In this document: positions 44,963 through 52,902 of the stretch, piece by piece
How the letters are laid out: the number at the start of each line of letters is the position of its first letter
Numbering within the stretch: position 1 is the stretch's first letter
DNA from: JACQFZ01 sp041485885
GTDB lineage: Bacteria; Pseudomonadota; Gammaproteobacteria; Acidiferrobacterales; Sulfurifustaceae
DNA length: 64,000 nt
Reading direction: 5' to 3'
Assembly: GCA_041485885.1 (NCBI GenBank)
Contig: JBGPKL010000012.1
Location: forward strand, 5,833 to 69,832
Program-made: the position numbers and the translations under genes
Notes under the pieces: generated by a model
Told to the model about the DNA's origin: nothing
The model's input: the letters and a program-made list of their open reading frames with translations, nothing else
Database searches by the model: none

Positions 44963-45397
44963 TTGTCGATCGAGCGCCATGCCCGCGCGTGCGAAGCAAC
45001 CGCGGCGACGGTGTACGGTCTGCCCGCGATCGGTATCTCGATTCCGCTCGGCAACTACCATAACCAGGGGCGCGGAAAAGAAACTATATAAGGAGCGGCT
45101 CAGGGGGTATCGACGGCTGCTCTAGTATTTAAGATGCTGAAAAAGTCCTTCCGTGGACTTTTTCAGCTCGCGAGTCGCGGCGCATGTCCGCGCCTCGCTC
45201 CGTTTTTCAAACACTTAACGGGTTTGAAAAAACCGTGCGGCACTTCCTGTGCCACCCTAGCAGGCCGTTTTTAGCAGCCTGCCAGCACCGCTCATCCGTT
45301 CGGGCCATCGGCTCGTCCGTCCCTCCCTCTTCCGTCGCGGCACCTTGTGCCATATTTAATTGACCTATGCCCTTGTTCCAGCATCGCTAGTCGTTAG
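44963..45397 (+). other. intergenic region with hairpin repeats
   Basis: There is no convincing gene in these 435 bases. They contain the GAAAAAGTCC hairpin at 45136-45167. About 100 bases later comes an imperfect inverted repeat around 45262-45290 (AGCAGGC and GCCTGC). The last 80 bases before 45398 carry no recognisable promoter. Confidence 0.6.
45136..45167 (+). repeat. GAAAAAGTCC hairpin repeat, copy 2
   Basis: A perfect 13-base stem GCTGAAAAAGTCC / GGACTTTTTCAGC encloses a six-base loop. The same core occurs at 33234-33258. Confidence 0.88.
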
Positions 45398-46588
45398 ATG
45401 AGCATCTTCAAAAAAGACTGCCCCGAGTGCGCCACACCGAACATGGTCGACGCGGTGCGCTGCGATTGCGGTTATTGCTTCGATCCGGATGCACTAGGCG
45501 GCACCGATGCCGCCGAATACGCGGACGAACAAGATCGGTTATACCTCGACTATCTCGCGGCGCGCGTCGTTCAGACGGAAGCGGAAATGATCGTGGCGCG
45601 CGAACAGGCGAACGCCGACGGCGGAAACACGTACAAAGCCGCCGCCGCGCTCGTCGCCGAGCAGGCGTTGAACGCGATGCAGGCCGAGATGAAGCAATTA
45701 GCCGCGCGCGTCCGCTCGAGACCCGCGCGTCCGGTCGCTGCCAAACCGGCCGTACGCACATCGACGCCAGCTCCCGCGCTGAGCGCGCACTCGCGTAAGG
45801 CGGAGCTTAAGAAGAGCGCAACCGTCGCGCCGCAACGCGAAACCCCGCGCTTCGCGGCTCCGAAGCCGAAGTCGTCCGCCAAACGCGCTGGGCTACAACC
45901 CGACATCGTCCCCCGATCGGAAAAGACGACAATCGCGAAACCACCCGCTGTTCGGCACGATGCGGTCGCGAAGCCGTTTTCCACGCCACACGTGATGGCA
46001 AAATCAGTCGAGCCCAAACCACAGGCGACGCGCTACGCCGCTGAAACCACGTTAACCCAGCAACACCGCGCGCCCGTTGCGCCCAAGTCGACGTCGGTCC
46101 CGAACTCGAGCTTCAGAGACTTACAATCTCGTAGAGCCGAAGCGATCGCGCGCGCGCAACCCGTCGCATCCACGCCCACGCTCGACGACACGCTCGGCGC
46201 GCCCGCCAAGCGCCCCGAACCGGCGGCACGCAGCGAGGCGTTGGTATTCCGCCCGGCGAGTAAAGCGACAACGCAGGACTGTCCGAGTTGCGGCGCGACC
46301 GTCGCGCTCGCCGCGACACGCTGCCGCTGCGGTTACCTCTTCTCGCGCGCCACCAACGTGCCGGCGCTTACGCCGGAGGCGCCGATCGCGCTCGCGCGCC
46401 TCGATCAGGAATCGATGCAGGAATGCCCGAATTGCACGGCAACCATCGCCGCGCATCTCACGCGCTGTAATTGCGGTTACACGTTTTCCGACGCAACGGA
46501 ACAGGTACCGGCGCTATCGCTCGACGCCACCGCGCTCAGTATCCTCACGGACGGCATCGCTGCGAGCCGCACATCCCGCCGGCGCTGA
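45398..46588 (+). CDS. triple zinc-ribbon protein, paralogue A
   Basis: The 396-residue protein has three zinc ribbons of the same C-x2-C-x10-C-x-C pattern: Cys 8, 11, 22, 24 at the N-terminus, and Cys 295, 298, 309, 311 and 343, 346, 357, 359 at the C-terminus. Each ends in CGY followed by an aromatic residue. After the first ribbon a helical segment contains YLDYLAARVVQ (49-59), a sequence shared with the two neighbouring paralogues, and a region rich in Ala, Lys and Pro (about 105-290) is probably disordered. There is no signal peptide or membrane segment, so it is cytosolic. It faces htpG convergently with two bases between the stops. I do not recognise a named family; function unknown. 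Confidence 0.75.
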   Translation: MSIFKKDCPECATPNMVDAVRCDCGYCFDPDALGGTDAAEYADEQDRLYLDYLAARVVQTEAEMIVAREQANADGGNTYKAAAALVAEQALNAMQAEMKQLAARVRSRPARPVAAKPAVRTSTPAPALSAHSRKAELKKSATVAPQRETPRFAAPKPKSSAKRAGLQPDIVPRSEKTTIAKPPAVRHDAVAKPFSTPHVMAKSVEPKPQATRYAAETTLTQQHRAPVAPKSTSVPNSSFRDLQSRRAEAIARAQPVASTPTLDDTLGAPAKRPEPAARSEALVFRPASKATTQDCPSCGATVALAATRCRCGYLFSRATNVPALTPEAPIALARLDQESMQECPNCTATIAAHLTRCNCGYTFSDATEQVPALSLDATALSILTDGIAASRTSRRR

Positions 46589-46590
46589 GA

Positions 46591-48468
46591 CTACACCGTA
46601 GTCAACAACAAGTCGTTCAATCGCCGCACGAACGCGGACGGGTCCTCCAGCTGACCGCCTTCGGTCAAGAACGCCTGCTCGAACAACAGGTGACTCCAAT
46701 CGGAAAATCGCTTGGCGTCGGTTTCACCTTTCAATCGCTTTACGATCGGATGGTCGGGATTGATCTCGAGAATCGGTCGGCTCTGCGGCAAGGATTGCCC
46801 CGCCGCCTTGAGCAGACGGCTTAAGTTCACGCTGATATCGCTTTCCTCGACCACCAGACAGGCCGGAGAGGTGGTCAAGCGCCGCGTCGTTCGCACCGCC
46901 TTCACCCGCTCTCCCAGCGCCTGCTGAATCCGCTCGACCAGATCCTTGAATTCGCTTTCCGTCTGTTCGCGCTGCTTCTGGTCCTGCTTGTCTTCGAGGC
47001 CGCCGAGATCGAGGCCGCCCTTCGCGACCGACACGATCGGTTTGCCTTCGTACTCGGTCAGGTGCGTCATCACCCACTCGTCGATACGGTCGTACATCAA
47101 CAGGACTTCCACACCCTTCTGGCGAAACACCTCCAAATGCGGGCTGTTCTTCGCGGCGGCGAACGTCTCGGCCGTGACATAGTAGATTTTCGATTGTCCC
47201 GGCTTCATGCGCGCGAGGTAATCGGCGAGCGAAACCTCTTGGACCTCGGTGTCCTTGTCTGTCGAGGCGAAGCGCAGCAGACGCGCGACGGTTTGCCGGT
47301 TGCCATGGTCCTCCACCACGCCTTCCTTGAACACCGCGCCGAACTCGCGCCAGAACGCCGCGTACTTTTCTTTGTCTTTCTCCGTCAGATCGACGAGCAA
47401 GTCGAGGATCTTCTTCACCGAGCCGCCACGGATAGCCTCGATATCCTTGCTGTGTTGCAGGATCTCGCGCGAGATATTGAGCGGAAGATCGTTCGAATCG
47501 ACGACGCCGCGCACGAAGCGCAAATACGCGGGCAAAAGCTGCTCGGCGTCGTCCATGACGAACACGCGGCGCACATAGAGCTTCACGCCGTGCCGACGCT
47601 CGCGATCCCATAGATTGAACGGCGCGCGCTTCGGGAGGTAGAGGAGCGACGTGTACTCCTGCTTCCCTTCGACCCGCGAATGCACGTAGGCCAACGGCGA
47701 CTCGAAGTCGTGCGCCACGTGCTTGTAGAATTCCTCGTACTCCTCCGGCTTGATCTCCTGCTTCGGCCGGGCCCAGAGCGCGGAGGCGCGATTGACCACC
47801 TCCTCTTCGCCCTTCTTGTCCTCGGACGCCATCACGATCGGGATCTGAATGTGATCCGAGTACTTCTGGACGATGGCGCGCAGCCGGTATCCATCGAGAA
47901 ATTCGTCCTCCCCCTCGCGCAGGTACAGAATCACCTCGGTACCGCGGGTGGCGCGCTCGACGGTCTCGACGCTATATTCGCCCTTGCCGTCCGACTCCCA
48001 GCGCACGCCGTGTTCCGGACCGAGGCCGGCGCGACGCGCGGTGATCGTGACCCGGTCGGCGACGATAAACGTCGAGTAAAAACCGACGCCGAACTGACCG
48101 ATCAGTTTCGCATCGCGCGCCTTGTCCCCCGAAAGGGCCGCGAGAAACTCGCGCGTGCCGGACTTCGCGATGGTACCGATGTTGTCGATGATTTCCGCGC
48201 GGCTCATGCCGACGCCGTTGTCGGTGACGGTGACCGTGCGCGCCTTCTTGTCGTAGCTCACGCGGATCTTGAGATCCGTTTCGCCTTCCAACAGCGCGTC
48301 ATCGATCAGCGCCTCGAAGCGCAGCTTGTCGCCCGCATCCGACGCGTTCGAAATCAACTCGCGCAAAAATATTTCCTTGTTGCTGTACAGCGAGTGGATC
48401 ATGAGATCCAGCAATTGCCGGACCTCGGTCTGAAAACCTAGGGTTTCTTTGTGGGTTTCTACGGCCAT
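46591..48468 (-). CDS. htpG: molecular chaperone HtpG (Hsp90)
   Basis: HtpG is the bacterial Hsp90. The 625-residue product has the full domain set. The N-terminal ATPase contains NASDAGDKLRFEAL (about 41-54), TDNGVGMSRAEI and GQFGVGFYS (about 124-132). The middle-domain arginine segment is around PLNISREILQHS, and the C-terminal dimerisation domain ends in LNDLLLTTV. The ATG at 48468 has AGAGGAG about seven bases upstream. A match to a heat-shock (sigma-32) promoter lies at 48505-48534. Its neighbours on both sides are zinc-ribbon paralogues on the opposite strand. Confidence 0.96.
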   Translation of the reverse strand: MAVETHKETLGFQTEVRQLLDLMIHSLYSNKEIFLRELISNASDAGDKLRFEALIDDALLEGETDLKIRVSYDKKARTVTVTDNGVGMSRAEIIDNIGTIAKSGTREFLAALSGDKARDAKLIGQFGVGFYSTFIVADRVTITARRAGLGPEHGVRWESDGKGEYSVETVERATRGTEVILYLREGEDEFLDGYRLRAIVQKYSDHIQIPIVMASEDKKGEEEVVNRASALWARPKQEIKPEEYEEFYKHVAHDFESPLAYVHSRVEGKQEYTSLLYLPKRAPFNLWDRERRHGVKLYVRRVFVMDDAEQLLPAYLRFVRGVVDSNDLPLNISREILQHSKDIEAIRGGSVKKILDLLVDLTEKDKEKYAAFWREFGAVFKEGVVEDHGNRQTVARLLRFASTDKDTEVQEVSLADYLARMKPGQSKIYYVTAETFAAAKNSPHLEVFRQKGVEVLLMYDRIDEWVMTHLTEYEGKPIVSVAKGGLDLGGLEDKQDQKQREQTESEFKDLVERIQQALGERVKAVRTTRRLTTSPACLVVEESDISVNLSRLLKAAGQSLPQSRPILEINPDHPIVKRLKGETDAKRFSDWSHLLFEQAFLTEGGQLEDPSAFVRRLNDLLLTTV

Positions 48469-48504
48469 CGACGCGCTCCTCTGTACACCCGCGGAACCTG
48501 CGGC

Positions 48505-48534
48505 AAATTGGGGTCGGAATTCCGGCGCTTCAAG
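48505..48534 (-). promoter_or_regulatory. htpG: sigma-32-type heat-shock promoter of htpG
   Basis: On the minus strand, CTTGAA (48529-48534) is followed after 15 bases by CCCCAATTT (48505-48513). This is close to the sigma-32 consensus CTTGAAA, 11-16 bases, CCCCATNT. It ends 36 bases before the htpG ATG, leaving a short leader with the ribosome-binding site. Confidence 0.75.
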
Positions 48535-48660
48535 TCCCGGGAGCCACCTGTCGGGCAGCCGCTCCCAGTAATCGTCCTTTCCAGCGGTTTTACCGGACTC
48601 GCCACGAACGCCGCCTATACTTTTTTACTGTGTTTACTTGTGCCACTGGATCGGGAAGTC

Positions 48661-49293
48661 ATGACGACGAACGACAGTTTCAACATCGAACCTCCAGTCT
48701 GCCCGCATTGCCACGCGAGCCACGCGTCCGCGTCGCCCTGTGTAAGCGTCGCAACGCAGACTACGTCCGGCCCGCTCGTGGCTCAAGCGGAATCGCTGTT
48801 CGAGTCTTATCTAGCGGCGCGACTGGTCCGCTCGCGCCGAAATCTGACCGTCGCCAAGGTCGCGCTGCTGCGCGACCCGCGCAGCAGCGAGAAGCGCGAC
48901 GCGCTGTTACGCACCGAGGCGGAAACGCAGACCCTTCAGACCCAACTCCTCGAGCAAGCACGTCGGACAGCGCCGGCGCGGGAGCGCGCGAAGATTGCCG
49001 CTCACCTCGAATCGCTGTCTGCCGAGTCGGCGAGCGCCACGTCGGCGCGGGCCACCGACGACTTTCGCACGTTGCAAGCGGCCAAGGCCGACAACACCGT
49101 GCGATCGAACGCGTCCGACGGGCGTTCGCGTCCCGATGATCGCGAGTGCCCGCGCTGTGGCGATCGCATGTCGGCCGATCACACGGTCTGTCGCTGTGGC
49201 CATCGATTCACCGCCGGTAACAAATCGCGCGCCGAGCCGTTCCTGAGCGATGAGGAAGCCGCGGCGTTGCGGCCGCCCAAGTTCACGGAGTAG
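48661..49293 (+). CDS. zinc-ribbon protein, paralogue B
   Basis: The product has 210 residues from ATG 48661. An upstream in-frame ATG at 48451 would overlap htpG and its promoter and is rejected. A complete C-terminal ribbon uses Cys 163, 166, 177 and 179 with the shared C-x2-C-x10-C-x-C spacing. The N-terminal ribbon (Cys 14, 17, 27) lacks its fourth Cys and its spacing, so it looks decayed. Between them, a helical segment (about 45-125) starts with SYLAARLVRSRRN, aligning with paralogue A (YLDYLAARV) and C (CDYLGARLQ). It is charged and probably coiled-coil. It is followed 24 bases later by paralogue C on the same strand. Function unknown. Confidence 0.75.
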   Translation: MTTNDSFNIEPPVCPHCHASHASASPCVSVATQTTSGPLVAQAESLFESYLAARLVRSRRNLTVAKVALLRDPRSSEKRDALLRTEAETQTLQTQLLEQARRTAPARERAKIAAHLESLSAESASATSARATDDFRTLQAAKADNTVRSNASDGRSRPDDRECPRCGDRMSADHTVCRCGHRFTAGNKSRAEPFLSDEEAAALRPPKFTE

Positions 49294-49317
49294 CTGCACG
49301 TTGGGGAGATAGAAACC

Positions 49318-49845
49318 GTGGAAATGACTCAACCGAAGGCGCCTGAATCCCAAGCGACGATCCCATCGACTGTGACCGACGAAGAGCTCTTCTGCGACTA
49401 TCTCGGCGCGCGACTACAGCAGGCGCTCGAATCGCTAGACGAGTCGCGCGAGGCGCTGATCGCGCAACCGCAAGAGTACAGCCGCGCGATGGAAGTGATG
49501 CGCAAGGTTTACGAGTTGCGCGACCTCAAGAAGCAACTTGAGTACCAACGCAGCCGATTGAACACCGCGCGCGAAGCGGCCGGGCTCGCACCCGTCGCCG
49601 CGACCGACATCTCCTTTACCCAGACCCCGACCGAAGGGTTTCGCGCCGCTCAAGCGGAGCAAGCCGATAAGATCATGGCGGCGCTGAAAGCTCAACCGCG
49701 CACCTGTCCGTCCTGCCAGGCGCTGCTTGGCGTCGACGCGACGCAATGCGGTTGCGGCTATGAGATTAGTGCCGACGCGACCGAGGCGCCTGACGGCGCG
49801 AATGCGCCGGCGAATCCGCTGTCGTCGTCTTACGACGCACGCTAG
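49318..49845 (+). CDS. zinc-ribbon protein, paralogue C
   Basis: The product has 175 residues from a GTG at 49318; GGGGAG lies about ten bases upstream, so this start is better than the ATG at 49324. It has a single C-terminal ribbon (Cys 130, 133, 144, 146; CPSCQALLG then CGCGY). The N-terminal half is a helical, charged segment beginning with EELFCDYLGARLQQALESL (about 22-40) that matches paralogues A and B. Residues 55-90 have heptad-like spacing of hydrophobics and may form a coiled coil. It shares a transcript with paralogue B. Function unknown. Confidence 0.75.
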   Translation: MEMTQPKAPESQATIPSTVTDEELFCDYLGARLQQALESLDESREALIAQPQEYSRAMEVMRKVYELRDLKKQLEYQRSRLNTAREAAGLAPVAATDISFTQTPTEGFRAAQAEQADKIMAALKAQPRTCPSCQALLGVDATQCGCGYEISADATEAPDGANAPANPLSSSYDAR

Positions 49846-49886
49846 CTTCATCCCTCCTGCTCGGCGATCCGCTCAGTCTCGCGCCG

Positions 49887-50213
49887 CTACGGCGCTAGAC
49901 AACGATAGACGTTGAAAATCTGTTTGCCGCCTTCCATCGTCGACGCCAGCACGAGCGTGTCTCCTCCCATGTCAGCCGCCGTATTTTGCGCGTTCAACGT
50001 CACGTCGTCTTGCACCGCGTCGCGTGCGCGGGGGATTGCGCCGATATAGTCGGCCACCGAAGACGTTAGCGTTCCGAGCGAACGGCAGCGCTCGACTTCG
50101 CCCGCGGTGAGAATCCGCACCTTCTTGCCTTCGACCGTCGGTTGTACGAACACACAGCCTGCCGCCAGGGCCGCGGCGGCGAGTATCGAGAACACGGACT
50201 TCGCACTATGCAT
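49887..50213 (-). CDS. DUF4156 family lipoprotein
   Basis: The 108-residue product has a lipobox AAGC at 17-20 (Cys20), so it is a lipoprotein. The mature part has the DUF4156 pattern: KKVRILTAGEVERCRSLG (about 29-46), a run of Asn and Ala near the middle, and GDTLVLAS near 82-89 before a conserved Cys at the end. Two Cys (43 and about 105) may form a disulfide. The start has AGGAGG about six bases upstream. It begins 17 bases after the FAD oxidoreductase gene stops on the same strand and probably shares its transcript. Function unknown. Confidence 0.82.
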   Translation of the reverse strand: MHSAKSVFSILAAAALAAGCVFVQPTVEGKKVRILTAGEVERCRSLGTLTSSVADYIGAIPRARDAVQDDVTLNAQNTAADMGGDTLVLASTMEGGKQIFNVYRCLAP

Positions 50214-50229
50214 CACGAACCTCCTGGTT

Positions 50230-51570
50230 TCATTCTTTGAGCACGCACTTGGCATATAAATCCTTCAGTCGTCCGGCCGGATCGTATTTTTGCTTCAAGC
50301 GTTCGTAGGCCGCGCGGTTGTAAATTTGCCAGAATTCTTCCGGCGTGAAAAAAGAATCCGAGTACAGCGATTTGATTCCGCCGAGCTTCGCGACTTGGCG
50401 CTCGACCTGCCGATTGTAGAACCCGGGCGGTAACGGCGCGCGCCCGCGAATCACGTCCCAGAAACCGAAGTTCACGTAGAGCTTGCGCGGATCGAGCCGA
50501 TAGAGATCGAACTGCGCGTCCGCGCGGTACGCCCGCGTCGGACACACCCAAACAGGCAGAAAGCGAATCGTGTCGTGGTAGAAATCCACGAACTCGACAC
50601 AGCGCTCGATCGGTATCTCCACGTCCTGTATGACCGACTCGGTGTGAACGCCGCGAAGCCGGTTCACTTGCTCCATCAGCCTCCAGCGGCTATTCCACCG
50701 CATAATCTTGGTGTACGTGATCGAATTCAGCCGGGCGCGCCCGTACAGCCGACGGATGAGCGGATTCTGCGCGCCGAGATTCTTCGAGCACCAAAACCAG
50801 TCGGTGTCCCAGCGCCATAGATAGTCCGACGTCGTTAAATAATCCGTCTCGCGCTTTTGGATCGAGCGATAGTAAATCTCCCGATACGTGTAATCGCTCA
50901 CGTGAGGGGCGGCGTCGCTGAACCGGCCGAGCGTGATGTACATCTCGTCGCGAGAGAAAATGACGCCGTCGACAAAATCGACGTCGCTTTCGGACCAACG
51001 CTTGAGCTCTTCGAAGTACGCCTTCGCATCGCGATGGCGCACATGCGTGAGTTGCACGAAACGCTTCACGGGGATCGCTTTAACTTTTAGCCGCAGCGCA
51101 TAGCCGAGCGTGCCATATGAATTCGGAAAACCGTAAAAGAGGTCGCGATGCTCGTTCGTCGGCGTGCAGACAACGATGCGGCCATCCGGAAGTAGAACCT
51201 CCAGCTCCGCCACGGTCTCATGCACCAACCCATAGCGAAACGATGAAGATTCGATGCCGCATCCGGTCACGGCCCCGCCGATCGTGATCGACTTAAGCTG
51301 CGGCACCACGGTCGGCATCACGCCATACTCGAGCGCCGCGGCGACCAGGCTCGCGTAGGGCGTCATGCCCTCGACCTCGATGACGCCCGCCGCGCGATCC
51401 ACGCTCAATACATTGTTGAAATCGCGGACGTCCAATCGTTGCGCCGGGGTTTCTGGTCGGTCGCGAAAAAGATTGGACGTGGACTTATCGAGCCGTAGGC
51501 CGCCACCGCGATTGTGCCTTAGGAACTCGCTCAATCGCTGTTTGCGTTCTTCGTACGCGAGCGTCGTCAT
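50230..51570 (-). CDS. FAD-binding oxidoreductase, DHCR24/DWARF1-like
   Basis: This 446-residue flavoprotein has an N-terminal FAD-binding-4 (PP-loop/VAO) domain. It starts with VLSVDRAAGVIEVEGMTPYASL (about 54-75), and TIGGAVTGCGIESSSFRYG follows (about 95-113) as the FAD-contact signature. The C-terminal half resembles the delta-24-sterol reductase family, with the family-like segments QDVEIPIERCVEFVDFYH near 316-333 and LYVNFGFWDVIRGR. Bacterial members are known but uncharacterised; substrates might be hopanoids, sterols or unsaturated lipids. It lies 23 bases downstream of the NYN-domain gene, and both may be on one transcript. Confidence 0.8.
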   Translation of the reverse strand: MTTLAYEERKQRLSEFLRHNRGGGLRLDKSTSNLFRDRPETPAQRLDVRDFNNVLSVDRAAGVIEVEGMTPYASLVAAALEYGVMPTVVPQLKSITIGGAVTGCGIESSSFRYGLVHETVAELEVLLPDGRIVVCTPTNEHRDLFYGFPNSYGTLGYALRLKVKAIPVKRFVQLTHVRHRDAKAYFEELKRWSESDVDFVDGVIFSRDEMYITLGRFSDAAPHVSDYTYREIYYRSIQKRETDYLTTSDYLWRWDTDWFWCSKNLGAQNPLIRRLYGRARLNSITYTKIMRWNSRWRLMEQVNRLRGVHTESVIQDVEIPIERCVEFVDFYHDTIRFLPVWVCPTRAYRADAQFDLYRLDPRKLYVNFGFWDVIRGRAPLPPGFYNRQVERQVAKLGGIKSLYSDSFFTPEEFWQIYNRAAYERLKQKYDPAGRLKDLYAKCVLKE

Positions 51571-51593
51571 GGCGTTGGGGAAGACGTCCGACG

Positions 51594-52406
51594 TTACTCT
51601 TCTTGGGAGAAGCTCGTGATGATGTAACCGCCCGATTTCTCGTCGGGCTCGAGCTTAAGCAGTCCGCGCGTTTGCGCGTCCTCAAGCAGTTTGCCGAACG
51701 TGCGAAAACCGTGGTAGGTCTCGTCGAACCCGGGTTTGCGGCGCTTGAGCGCCTGCTTCACCATCGAGCCCCACACTTTGTCTTCCGACCCGCGCTCCTT
51801 GAACAACGCCTCGACGGTCTCCAGCACCAGTTCGATCGCCTCCTGTCGCTTTTCGTCTTCGGTCTTTACGACCGTCGGCGCCGGCGCTTTTTTGTTCTCG
51901 GGCTTGCGGCTGCGACGTTTCTGTTTTTCTTCCCGCACCAAATCGTCGTAAAAAATAAATTCGTCGCAATTGGCGATGAGCAGATCCGACGTCGCGTTCT
52001 TCACGCCCACGCCGATCACCACTTTATTGTTCTCGCGCAGCTTGCTGACCAGCGGCGAGAAATCGGAATCGCCGCTGACGACAACGAAAGTATCGACGTG
52101 CGATTTCGTGTAACAAAGATCCAGAGCGTCGACGACCATGCGGATATCGGCGGAATTTTTCCCCGACATGCGCACGTGCGGAATCTCGATCAGCTCGAAC
52201 GCCGCCTCGTGCATCGCCGCTTTGAATTCTTTGTAACGATCCCAGTCGCAGTACGCCTTCTTCACGACGATCGTGCCCTTGAGCAACAACCGCTCCAACA
52301 CCTTGGTGATGTCGAAGTCCGCGTACTTGGCGTCGCGCACGCCGAGCGCGACGTTCTCGAAGTCGCAGTAGACCGCCATGTTCTCCGTGGTCGGCTTATA
52401 GGTCAC
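51594..52406 (-). CDS. NYN-domain (LabA-type) RNase-like protein with C-terminal OST-HTH
   Basis: The 270-residue protein combines a NYN/PIN-like nuclease domain with a winged-helix domain. The NYN part (about 8-155) has the acidic metal-site residues: Asp15 in YCDFENVALG, Asp54 in CDWDRYKE region, KNSADIRMVVDALD near 83-96, and VSGDSDFSPLV near 109-119. A basic linker with Lys/Arg runs (about 158-185) follows. The C-terminal part from about 187 to 262 (EALFKERGSEDKVWGSMVKQALKRRKPGF) matches OST-HTH/LOTUS folds, which bind RNA. Together they suggest an RNA-binding nuclease. Family members such as bacterial LabA-like proteins are poorly studied. Confidence 0.85.
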   Translation of the reverse strand: MTYKPTTENMAVYCDFENVALGVRDAKYADFDITKVLERLLLKGTIVVKKAYCDWDRYKEFKAAMHEAAFELIEIPHVRMSGKNSADIRMVVDALDLCYTKSHVDTFVVVSGDSDFSPLVSKLRENNKVVIGVGVKNATSDLLIANCDEFIFYDDLVREEKQKRRSRKPENKKAPAPTVVKTEDEKRQEAIELVLETVEALFKERGSEDKVWGSMVKQALKRRKPGFDETYHGFRTFGKLLEDAQTRGLLKLEPDEKSGGYIITSFSQEE

Positions 52407-52549
52407 AGCAATTCCTCGCTTGAATGGCAGCTATTGTCGCATGTTTAGCGTGCGCGGCGCACCGCGCGCACTCCCCCGCTCCGAGCGTTTTGTTTTAGAA
52501 TGCACCGCATGTACCCGGAAGGCTCACCCGTGCTCGCGGAGAAACGCAC

Positions 52550-52732
52550 ATGATAGACGTCAACGTCAACGGACTGCTCGGTTTAATCGTCCTCGTCCTC
52601 GATATCTGGGCGATCGTCACGGTGGTGCAGAGCTCCCGCCCCACCGGCACGAAGGTTCTGTGGATTGTGTTGATTTTGTTGTTGCCGGTGGTGGGGTTGA
52701 TCCTTTGGTTCCTTCTCGGACGCAAGAGTTGA
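52550..52732 (+). CDS. small membrane protein, phospholipase-D-nuclease N-terminal type
   Basis: The 60-residue protein has two membrane helices, about 10-28 (LIVLVLDIWAIVTVV) and about 36-55 (VLWIVLILLLPVVGLILWF), joined by a short loop SSRPTGTKV. This is the pattern of the PLDc_N (Cls N-terminal) domain, often found as an isolated small protein. It has no further domain. The start has GGAGAAA six to ten bases upstream. Function unknown; it may be an envelope stress protein. Confidence 0.8.
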   Translation: MIDVNVNGLLGLIVLVLDIWAIVTVVQSSRPTGTKVLWIVLILLLPVVGLILWFLLGRKS

Positions 52733-52799
52733 TTTTTTCCTCTGCTCTCTTGGGTTTGTCATTCCTGCGAAAGCGCGAATCCCATTCTTATATTTATTA

Positions 52800-52833
52800 C
52801 CCTCTCCCTTCTAGGGAGAGGGCAGGGTGAGGG
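52800..52833 (+). repeat. CCCTCTCCC hairpin repeat, solo copy
   Basis: It has the same orientation and layout as the copy at 2172: CCCTCTCCC, loop, GGGAGAGGG, then CAGGGTGAGGG. No DUF559 gene is attached. Confidence 0.85.
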
Positions 52834-52902
52834 TTGATAGTCGAGCGCCTACTCGGCGCGCTTGTCGAATGTAATAAATCTACTTGTGGGTGGTTGGCCC
52901 AT

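Noticed and set aside
46077..46601. Alternative frames inside the Pro/Ala-rich middle part of zinc-ribbon paralogue A.
   Set aside because: Composition alone keeps them open. The frame with three cysteine ribbons is continuous from 45398 and ends properly.
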